From: Alphaproteobacteria bacterium
GTDB taxonomy: Bacteria; Pseudomonadota; Alphaproteobacteria; Paracaedibacterales; JAKBAR01
Direction: 5' to 3'
Length of the DNA: 5,633 nucleotides
Assembly (NCBI GenBank): GCA_019745755.1
Contig: JAIESS010000158.1
Span: 1-5,633 of the forward strand
The notes beneath the pieces are model-generated. The model saw only the letters and a program-made list of their open reading frames with translations, made no database searches and was not told the DNA's origin. Position 1 is the stretch's first letter. Every line of letters starts with the position of its first letter. Position numbers and translations under genes: made by a program. This document shows, in pieces, positions 1 through 5,633 of the stretch.

Positions 1-93
1 CCTGATATGGTTTACCTACTCGATGGCTTTCATAGGTTGTTAAAGGGTAAGCATCCAGGTAAAAACATAGAATTTGCTACGGCCACGGCGTAA
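1..93 (+). CDS. possible 3' end of an upstream gene (partial)
   Basis: The first forward frame is open from the window edge for 30 codons and stops at TAA 91-93. The peptide includes VYLLDGFHRLLKGKHPG and ends in FATATA. I do not recognise it. A plus-strand terminator at 255-294 fits a plus-strand gene ending somewhere upstream, although the 160-base gap is long. The other two forward frames stop at 5 and 43, so they could also be the end of some gene. Thirty open codons are easily reached by chance, so this is a candidate only. Confidence 0.22.
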   Translation, partial: PDMVYLLDGFHRLLKGKHPGKNIEFATATA

Positions 94-117
94 AACGGTG
101 TAAAGAGGGAGGGGATA

Positions 118-131
118 CTCTCTCTCTCTCT
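118..131. repeat. (CT)7 dinucleotide tract
   Basis: Seven uninterrupted CT units follow a purine-rich GAGGGAGGGGATA stretch. The tract lies outside any supported coding region, 25 bases past the stop of the possible partial gene. Such tracts can change length by strand slippage. No dependent gene or promoter spacing is evident here. Confidence 0.7.
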
Positions 132-254
132 TAAATGATTTGAAATTCTTTGCGACCTTTAGTAAGGACCCCACTCCCCCAATGGCCTCAGATGTGACCT
201 GGATCCCTTTGTGGATAGAAATGTATTTTACAAAAATGTCTTAACATAACAATT

Positions 255-294
255 ATAGGCATTGCTAATTTAAAAATTAGCAATGCCTATTTTT
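255..294 (+). terminator. rho-independent terminator, 17-bp perfect stem
   Basis: The arm ATAGGCATTGCTAATTT (255-271) is exactly complementary to 274-290. Only two bases separate the arms, so the real loop is probably TTAAAA or larger. A run of five T follows (290-294). On the opposite strand the stem is followed by AATTGTTATG, a poor T tract, so it should work mainly for plus-strand transcripts from upstream. It also insulates the gene at 491, which therefore needs its own promoter between about 295 and 480. Confidence 0.8.
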
Positions 295-454
295 CTATAC
301 ACCATGGGTAAGCCAGCCTTAAAGGTTGGTTTATCGTGTCGTATTTTGTGCGAAAAGGGCGTGGACCAGCTCCACTCCCGCAAACTTCGTGGTTTTGATG
401 AGCCACCCTTTAGGTAGAATTTTAATACTTTATTAACTTAGTAACTGTACCCTG

Positions 455-478
455 AAGACATATCAAATATTATGTCTT
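455..478 (+). promoter_or_regulatory. 8-bp inverted repeat just before the ribosome binding site
   Basis: AAGACATA (455-462) and TATGTCTT (471-478) are perfect inverted repeats around an 8-base AT spacer. The repeat ends one base before the GGAG at 480-483. It could be an operator for a dimeric regulator or an mRNA hairpin next to the ribosome binding site. The surrounding DNA is AT-rich, but I could not identify a convincing -35/-10 pair. The symmetry is seen directly; the regulatory role is inferred. Confidence 0.4.
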
Positions 479-479
479 T

Positions 480-483
480 GGAG
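480..483 (+). promoter_or_regulatory. Shine-Dalgarno site for the gene at 491
   Basis: GGAG lies 7 bases before the ATG at 491. This is good spacing and supports that start. The start is also supported by the signal peptide that begins there. Confidence 0.7.
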
Positions 484-490
484 TCGATTT

Positions 491-1006
491 ATGAATCTCT
501 TAAAATTAACCCTTCTACTTGGATTGAGTGTTTGTGCGGTACAACCATCCATGGCGATGGATGATAGTGATGAATTTTTAGGTAATCAACAAGCCACCGA
601 AACGTTCTTAGCAACACTCAAAAATCTTGTCCAGTATGGTGATACAACAAGGGATAACTATGACATTCTTGCCCTTTTAACAGCGGAGGAAATGTCCAAT
701 AGAATTCGTCACTTATTTGATCCCAAACGTGGCCCAACGGAGGAAGAACTGGAATGGATACTACGTGGTATGTATAAGGTCATGCGTGATTTTAAGGGGA
801 ACTTTCTTTTTGAAAATTATTTTCTGAATTACCCACATTTTGTAGAGCAAGACCCTAAATTTAAGGAACATTGCCGACTTTTATATGCTATTGCCCTTTA
901 CTTTTCTGATGGATATATTCGAGACAATATAGCAGGACGGGGATCATATTTGTCAACCGCAGAACATCTCTCACGGAATTATCCAGAGATTGGATGTTTT
1001 GATTAA
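491..1006 (+). CDS. hypothetical exported protein, N-terminal part of a gene cut by an in-frame stop
   Basis: Function unknown; I do not recognise the family. The 171-residue product starts with a clear Sec signal peptide: Lys5, a hydrophobic core of about residues 6-17, then PSMA with likely cleavage after Ala22 and a mature start of MDDSDE. Cys15 sits in LSVC, which is not a good lipobox because Val precedes the Cys. The mature part is soluble and probably helical, rich in acidic and aromatic residues, with no further membrane segment. ATG 491 has GGAG 7 bases upstream. The frame stops at TAA 1004-1006, but protein-like coding continues in the same frame to 2650. This is therefore probably the N-terminal quarter of a protein of about 719 residues. 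If TAA is real and read as stop, a short exported protein could still be made. Whether it is functional is unknown. Confidence 0.75.
   Translation: MNLLKLTLLLGLSVCAVQPSMAMDDSDEFLGNQQATETFLATLKNLVQYGDTTRDNYDILALLTAEEMSNRIRHLFDPKRGPTEEELEWILRGMYKVMRDFKGNFLFENYFLNYPHFVEQDPKFKEHCRLLYAIALYFSDGYIRDNIAGRGSYLSTAEHLSRNYPEIGCFD
1004..1006 (+). other. in-frame TAA interrupting a 720-codon frame
   Basis: The reading frame starting at ATG 491 and the one ending at TAA 2648-2650 are the same frame. Between this TAA and position 1175 the frame reads on as KYFENFIKKIDDVTKK and similar protein-like sequence, with no other stop and no ATG, GTG or TTG. The other two forward frames stop at 1017 and 1028, so one indel would not join the halves more simply. 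TAA is one substitution from TTA, CAA, AAA, GAA, TAT and others. The following bases (AAA) do not resemble known leaky contexts such as TAG-CAATTA or TGA-CTA. A nonsense mutation or a base-call error is the simplest explanation. Confidence 0.75.
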
Positions 1007-1174
1007 AAATATTTTGAGAATTTCATAAAAAAAATTGATGATGTCACAAAAAAAAGTGGAATTGTAACAATAAAGGCTAGCGGTGAAGAAGATAAACGCG
1101 TTTTCCCTGTTGATATTCTAGACGAAAAAACAGTAATTGATGACAAGCACGAAACTCTCACCTTTCAAAACAAA

Positions 1175-2650
1175 GTGTTATGGGTAAATTTTGATGGTGA
1201 GGATAAAATTTCTACAATTGAGACATATAAGAGGCAGAATGATCCGCATCCCCTTGTTAATGGTGAAGGTTCTGTTGGTATAGTCTATGTCTCGCCCACA
1301 GCCGATCCAGTAAAAGCGCAAAGCTTCCTCCTGAATAAGTATAAAGATTATATTTCATATTACTTCTCCTTTTTTGATAATGGAAATTTTCATCTTTTAG
1401 GGTATATCCATCCTAATGCACAGGTTATTGTCCCTTCCAGTGACACAGGAGGGAAATCATCATTTGGTAAGCTCCTTGTTCTTTCTTCTGCGCCATTAAG
1501 TCAAGATGCACAATATAAAATAGAAAATCTTGAAAACTATCTTGATACGTGTCGTGGGTATCTTTACCCTATTGATCTTTTGATCCAAGAGGATGAAAAA
1601 ACGAATATTCATGATTTAAGTGATGAATTTTTCAGGCAACTCGTGAGCAATCAAAACCTTGTAGGGGCTGCACCTCTTATATTAGAAGGGACTATACCAC
1701 CTGGGTATAATAACACTTATTTTGATCAAATGGGCGTGATGGATCTTAATAAAATAGGCACAGGAGAGGCTTTTACAAAGCTTTCTGATGCAAATTTTGA
1801 GACATTATTTCCCATTGTGAAAATTTTGAAAGATGAGGTGTTGCGTGCAAAAGAGGCTCTCAGGAAAGATCAAAGTAATGGTCAATTAAACTGGAATGTT
1901 ACCCAAGCGGAAAAAGAATTAAAAGAATTCCGAGAAAGTACGGCTCTTAAAGATGATATTCAAAGTGTCCTAGGTAAGAACACAAATGTTCCTTATATTC
2001 CTTTGATTGTTAAAGAAGAGAAAAAATATATTCCTAATTCACCTACTCGCGACTGGGAATGGGATATGAAATTTGATCTAGGCCAAGAAAAAACGGCTAA
2101 AATTTCTTACCTCACATCAGCAGCAGCGCTAAGGAATTTTGTAGATACACGGTCCGATGGTGATTTTTTTGCAAACAATGAATATTATATGATTGAAAAA
2201 AGTGATCTTATGTACAAAAACTATGGTGATTCCTTTGGTCAAAAATTTAATGACTTGCCTGACGTTTTGTACTCCCATTTTTATGTTGATAAAATCCTCT
2301 TCAGGTATGATAAACGGACAAAGACCCTCCATAAAGAATCCGATGGGCTTATGGCGCTTTCAGAATCAGGAATTCAATTGCCAATGCTTGTTGGCTGTAT
2401 TGAGAAGAAGTACGGCTTAGGGGAGGGGACGGTTAAAGTTGCTGCGCTTGATCCATCCCTTGGGTACAAAAAATCGACCATTGCAATTGATACAAGTGCG
2501 ATGGAGTACAAAAACTATGTCGCACCTAAAACGTTGTCTCAACACTCTTCACAACAAGGTGCGAAAATACAAGGTATAGGAGCTAAAGCGTTTAAAAAAG
2601 CCCAAAAATTAGTAAAACCAGGAGACGTTAAGAAAATAGATAAGTCATAA
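1175..2650 (+). CDS. hypothetical protein, C-terminal part of the interrupted gene
   Basis: Function unknown. The frame is open from 1007; the GTG at 1175 is only the first conventional start codon and has no Shine-Dalgarno sequence before it, so independent translation is doubtful. In the joined protein these are residues 229-719. The sequence has no signal peptide or membrane segment. A first half looks mixed alpha/beta, with stretches such as VGIVYVS and FHLLGYIHPNAQVIVP. A charged helical, possibly coiled-coil stretch follows at about 1800-1970 (VKILKDEVLRAKEAL, then AEKELKEFRE). A later region is rich in Tyr, Phe and Asp, and the tail is Lys-rich with repeated AKAFKKAQK-like basic residues. 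The gene is more AT-rich than uvrA. Its stop overlaps the convergent uvrA stop by 6 bp. Retention of about 550 open codons after the TAA suggests a recent interruption, continued use of the C-terminal part, or an error in the TAA. Confidence 0.6.
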   Translation: MLWVNFDGEDKISTIETYKRQNDPHPLVNGEGSVGIVYVSPTADPVKAQSFLLNKYKDYISYYFSFFDNGNFHLLGYIHPNAQVIVPSSDTGGKSSFGKLLVLSSAPLSQDAQYKIENLENYLDTCRGYLYPIDLLIQEDEKTNIHDLSDEFFRQLVSNQNLVGAAPLILEGTIPPGYNNTYFDQMGVMDLNKIGTGEAFTKLSDANFETLFPIVKILKDEVLRAKEALRKDQSNGQLNWNVTQAEKELKEFRESTALKDDIQSVLGKNTNVPYIPLIVKEEKKYIPNSPTRDWEWDMKFDLGQEKTAKISYLTSAAALRNFVDTRSDGDFFANNEYYMIEKSDLMYKNYGDSFGQKFNDLPDVLYSHFYVDKILFRYDKRTKTLHKESDGLMALSESGIQLPMLVGCIEKKYGLGEGTVKVAALDPSLGYKKSTIAIDTSAMEYKNYVAPKTLSQHSSQQGAKIQGIGAKAFKKAQKLVKPGDVKKIDKS

Positions 2651-5491
2651 TGGTAGATAACTCTTCAAATAACGCCCTGTGTGGCTGGCTTTGACCTTGA
2701 CAATATCCTCAGGGGTGCCCGTGGCAACCACGCGGCCGCCCTTGTGGCCGCCCTCAGGGCCGATGTCAATGATATAGTCAGCGGTTTTGATGACATCCAA
2801 ATTATGCTCAATGACAAGGACAGTATTCCCTTGCTCTACAAGGCGGTGAAGCACATCGAGGAGCTTGTGAATGTCTTGGAAGTGAAGCCCCGTCGTGGGT
2901 TCATCCAAAATATAAAACGTCTTACCCGTGGCGCGTTTAGAAAGCTCCTTGGCCAATTTAATACGTTGGGCCTCTCCCCCTGATAGGGTTGTTGCTTGTT
3001 GCCCTAAATGAATATAGCCAAGGCCAACTTCTTGTAGGGTTTGAAGCTTATCGCGAATGCTGGGGTGATCCTTAAAGAAGGAGAGTGCCTCGTCCACGGT
3101 CATGTCCAAAATATCTGCGATGGATTTATCCTTAAAGGTAACTTCCAGCGTTTCACGGTTATAACGTTTCCCCTTGCACTGATCACACTGCACATAAACA
3201 TCGGGTAAAAAGTGCATCTCAATCTTGAGGACACCGTCCCCTTCGCAGGCCTCGCAGCGACCGCCGCGCACGTTAAAGGAAAAACGCCCCGGCATATAAC
3301 CGCGAGTTTTAGCCAAGGGAAGGCCCGCAAACCAATCACGAATCTTGGAAAAGCAATCAATGTAGGTTACAGGGTTGGATCGCGGTGTGCGGCCAATGGG
3401 GGATTGGTCAATGTCGATGACTTTATCAATATATTCAATGCCCTCAATCTTCTCATAAGCTCCGGGAAGGCTTCGTGCTTCAAAAAAATGACGTGCAAGG
3501 GCCTTGTACAGGGTTTCTATGACAAGGGAGGATTTGCCGCCACCCGAAACACCCGTGACGCAGGTAAAAGTACCAAGAGGAACACTCGCGCTAACATTTT
3601 GAAGATTGTTAACGGTGGCTCCCTTTATGCTCAGGTATTGTCCTTGTTTTGCGCTACGGCGTTTATCAGGCAAAGGAATATTCTTACGACCGCTTAGATA
3701 GGCACCCGTAATACTTTTGGGGTCATGTAAAATTGCATCCGGCGTACCCTCAAACAAAATATAACCACCGTGAATACCGGCACCTGGCCCCATATCAATG
3801 ACATGGTCGCATTCCTTAATAGCATCCGCATCGTGCTCCACCACAATGACAGAGTTGCCAAGATCACGCAGATGTTTGAGTGTCCCGATAAGACGGTCAT
3901 TATCCCGTTGGTGGAGACCAATGGAGGGCTCGTCCAGAACATACAAAACGCCCGTAAGACCGGATCCAATTTGAGAAGCAAGGCGAATACGTTGGCTCTC
4001 CCCACCAGAAAGGGTCCCCGATGAACGTGCGAGGGTCAAATACTCAAGGCCGACGTTTTGAAGAAAATGGAGGCGGCTTTCAATTTCAGTCAAAATACGC
4101 TCTCCGATATCACGTTGCTTTTGAGTCAGCGTTACATCCTTGAACCATGCATAGGAATTCTCAATGGGCATACTGGTAATATCGCCAATATGTTTCCCAT
4201 CGATCTTCACGGCGAGCGCTTCAGGTTTCAGGCGATGCCCTGCACAGGTGCGGCATGGCGACGTACTTTGAAATTGTTCCAACTCACCCCGTGTATTATC
4301 GTTATCCGTATCCTTATACTTACGCTCCAGGTGGGGAATGACGCCCTCAAAGGGTTTTTGTGTGGTGTATTTACGAAAGCCGTCATCAAAGGTAATGGGA
4401 ATAATTTCCTTGCCAGAGCCATGGAGGAGAAGGCTTTTTATATGATCATGAAGGTCACTATACGACACATTAAGGGAGAAATTTTTCACCCGTGAAAGGG
4501 ATTCCAAAACGCTCATATAGTATTCGTAGGGCGCCGTTTTTTTCTTACCTGCTTCACTACGTGCCCATGGCGCAATGGCCCCTTCTCGTAGCGTTAGATG
4601 GGGGTGAGGGATAATACGATTTTCTGTAAATTGCATTTCCACACCAAGGCCGTCACACGTGGGGCAGGCGCCAAAAGGACTATTAAAGGAGAACAGGCGT
4701 GGCTCAATTTCTTGAATACTAAATCCTGACACAGGACAAGCAAACTTGCTGGAAAGCGTCATGGTTTCTTTTGTTGTGATATTTTCCACAATAAGCAGGC
4801 CATCGCTGATCTTAAGGGCGGTTTCAATGGATTCAGCAAGGCGGGATTGTACATCGTCTTGAATCACAAGGCGGTCAATGACCACGTCAATGGTATGCTT
4901 TTTATTTTTATCAAGGGCCGGTACATCGTCGATCTCAAAAAGCTCTCCATTGACTTTGACACGTGTAAAACCCTTTTGACGCAGGTCGAGAAATTCCTTT
5001 TTATATTCCCCCTTGCGACCTTGGGCAATGGGAGACAGGAGAATTACACGGGTTTTTTCAGGAAAAGCCAAGAGCCTGTCCACCATCTGGCTAATGGTTT
5101 GAGCTTCGATGGGAAAACCTGTTGCGGGTGAATGGGGCACCCCAATACGCGCAAAAAGCAGGCGCAAGTAGTCATAAATTTCCGTCACAGTTCCCACAGT
5201 AGAACGGGGGTTTTTGGATGTTGTCTTTTGTTCAATAGCAATGGCAGGGCTCAATCCATCAATGCTTTCCACATCGGGTTTTTGCATCAACCCAAGGAAT
5301 TGTCGTGCATAGGCAGACAAACTTTCAACGTAGCGGCGTTGTCCCTCGGCGTATAATGTATCAAAGGCTAAGGATGACTTTCCCGAGCCGCTAAGCCCTG
5401 TAATCACCACAAATTTATCGCGTGGAATGGTGAGGTTGATGTTTTTAAGGTTATGTTCGCGTGCGCCACGAATCACGATATTATCGTGCAT
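2645..5491 (-). CDS. uvrA: UvrA, excinuclease ABC subunit A
   Basis: UvrA is the cytoplasmic ATPase dimer that finds bulky DNA lesions and loads UvrB for UvrC incision. The 948-residue product is full length (E. coli UvrA is 940). Both ABC ATPase halves are complete. Half one has Walker A GLSGSGKS (32-39), signature LSGGE (494-498), Walker B LYVLDEP (516-522) and VEHD (551-554). Half two has Walker A GVSGGGKS (647-654), the CEAC...CDQC zinc finger (746-772), LSGGE (836-840), Walker B FYILDEP (859-865) and IEHN (894-897). Between them lie the UvrB-binding and insertion domains. The first zinc motif reads CPVSG (252-256) then CPTC (276-279), so Ser255 replaces a cysteine; I recall this as common in alphaproteobacteria. 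Another Cys pair is C413/C416. I chose ATG 5491; TTG 5494 directly before it would add one residue. No strong Shine-Dalgarno sequence and no GAAC-N7-GAAC LexA box is visible upstream. The stop is TGA. Confidence 0.97.
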   Translation of the reverse strand: MHDNIVIRGAREHNLKNINLTIPRDKFVVITGLSGSGKSSLAFDTLYAEGQRRYVESLSAYARQFLGLMQKPDVESIDGLSPAIAIEQKTTSKNPRSTVGTVTEIYDYLRLLFARIGVPHSPATGFPIEAQTISQMVDRLLAFPEKTRVILLSPIAQGRKGEYKKEFLDLRQKGFTRVKVNGELFEIDDVPALDKNKKHTIDVVIDRLVIQDDVQSRLAESIETALKISDGLLIVENITTKETMTLSSKFACPVSGFSIQEIEPRLFSFNSPFGACPTCDGLGVEMQFTENRIIPHPHLTLREGAIAPWARSEAGKKKTAPYEYYMSVLESLSRVKNFSLNVSYSDLHDHIKSLLLHGSGKEIIPITFDDGFRKYTTQKPFEGVIPHLERKYKDTDNDNTRGELEQFQSTSPCRTCAGHRLKPEALAVKIDGKHIGDITSMPIENSYAWFKDVTLTQKQRDIGERILTEIESRLHFLQNVGLEYLTLARSSGTLSGGESQRIRLASQIGSGLTGVLYVLDEPSIGLHQRDNDRLIGTLKHLRDLGNSVIVVEHDADAIKECDHVIDMGPGAGIHGGYILFEGTPDAILHDPKSITGAYLSGRKNIPLPDKRRSAKQGQYLSIKGATVNNLQNVSASVPLGTFTCVTGVSGGGKSSLVIETLYKALARHFFEARSLPGAYEKIEGIEYIDKVIDIDQSPIGRTPRSNPVTYIDCFSKIRDWFAGLPLAKTRGYMPGRFSFNVRGGRCEACEGDGVLKIEMHFLPDVYVQCDQCKGKRYNRETLEVTFKDKSIADILDMTVDEALSFFKDHPSIRDKLQTLQEVGLGYIHLGQQATTLSGGEAQRIKLAKELSKRATGKTFYILDEPTTGLHFQDIHKLLDVLHRLVEQGNTVLVIEHNLDVIKTADYIIDIGPEGGHKGGRVVATGTPEDIVKVKASHTGRYLKSYLPL

Positions 5492-5596
5492 CAAAAATCG
5501 TATCCAAGCTTAAAATGGGGGTAAATCTATGAATTAGTTGTAGACTTTTTAGAGGGGAAAAGCCACCATCAATCTTTACCTACGATGCTTTAGAAA

Positions 5597-5624
5597 ATAA
5601 CAGTAGCATTATCACATTTTTCAA
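5597..5624 (-). promoter_or_regulatory. weak candidate uvrA promoter
   Basis: Read on the minus strand, TTGAAA (5619-5624) is followed after 16 bases by TGTTAT (5597-5602), a possible -35/-10 pair. Overlapping it is TGTGATAAT (5608-5616), which resembles an extended -10 whose -35 would fall partly outside the window. Either would give a uvrA leader of roughly 100 bases. The remaining leader (5495-5590) shows no clear hairpin, operator or gene. These are visual matches only. Confidence 0.25.
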
Positions 5625-5633
5625 AGAATATGA

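Larger units (their letters stand above)
94..490. other. intergenic region with terminator, hairpins and 5' leader
   Basis: This stretch of about 400 bases holds no gene I can support. It contains a (CT)7 tract, the terminator at 255-294, and then a G+C-richer block (about 301-412) with two possible hairpins. The first is 309-318 pairing with 324-333, ten pairs including two G-U, with loop TTAAA. The second is AAAGGG 354-359 pairing with CCCTTT 406-411, extended by TGG/CCA across a two-base bulge, and enclosing a small GTGGA/TCCAC stem at 361-375. After 415 it becomes AT-rich, as expected for promoter and leader DNA of the gene at 491. No tRNA fold or known riboswitch was recognised. A 37-codon ORF at 304-417 is present but has no ribosome binding site. 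Confidence 0.5.

Noticed and set aside
304..417. Small ORF of 37 codons on the plus strand starting MGKPALKVG
   Set aside because: It begins ten bases after a terminator T-tract with no Shine-Dalgarno sequence. It overlaps the possible hairpins of the leader, and the peptide resembles nothing I know.
524..535. Possible lipoprotein signal LSVC (Cys15)
   Set aside because: Val directly before Cys does not fit the lipobox, and a normal signal-peptidase I site (SMA) follows seven residues later.
1004..1006. Reassignment of TAA to a sense codon
   Set aside because: Reassignment of TAA is not a known bacterial code, the same gene ends in TAA at 2648-2650, and a single substitution is far simpler.
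1439..1462. Walker A-like SSDTGGKS in the second half of the interrupted gene
   Set aside because: The P-loop needs Gly or Ala five residues before the GK pair; here it is Ser. No Walker B or other ATPase motif follows.
3212..3697. Long ORFs opposite uvrA and in its other frames (for example 3212-3697 plus, 4058-4495 plus)
   Set aside because: They lie entirely inside the strongly supported uvrA frame and look like shadows of its codon bias. They have no recognisable domains or ribosome binding sites.
5495..5633. LexA (SOS) operator upstream of uvrA
   Set aside because: No GTTC-N7-GTTC or CTGT-N8-ACAG arrangement is visible in the available leader. A site beyond the window edge cannot be excluded.

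Overview
The window looks like chromosomal DNA from an alphaproteobacterium, possibly a host-associated lineage of the Holosporales type. The support is the UvrA protein. Its broken first zinc site (CPVSGF), the following EIEPRLFSFN stretch and the RLKPEALAVKI stretch match what I remember of alphaproteobacterial UvrA. Moderate-to-low G+C and an unrecognised secreted protein next to a housekeeping gene also fit. The assignment rests on recall and was not tested by a search.

Layout. Positions 1-93 may hold the last codons of a plus-strand gene that begins outside the window. Positions 94-490 have no convincing gene. They contain a (CT)7 tract, a strong plus-strand rho-independent terminator (255-294), two further possible RNA hairpins, an 8-bp inverted repeat and a good ribosome binding site. 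From 491 to 2650 on the plus strand lies one long reading frame of 720 codons that starts with a signal peptide and is cut by a single in-frame TAA at 1004-1006. An automatic gene caller sees it as two genes (491-1006 and 1175-2650), but codons continue in the same frame between them with no credible new start. I read it as one roughly 719-residue exported protein disrupted by a nonsense change; a sequencing error or readthrough remain possible. I do not recognise the protein family. From 5491 down to 2645 on the minus strand is an intact uvrA, the damage-recognition ATPase of nucleotide excision repair. It meets the plus-strand gene tail to tail, with the stop codons overlapping by 6 bp. Positions 5495-5633 are the uvrA leader, with a weak candidate promoter.

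The two genes show no functional link. They are convergent and differ in composition: one 60-base line I counted in the plus-strand gene is about 35% G+C, against about 43% in one line of uvrA, with other uvrA stretches richer. The least explained item is the long secreted protein and its in-frame stop. I found no defence system, mobile element, CRISPR array, tRNA or rRNA gene.
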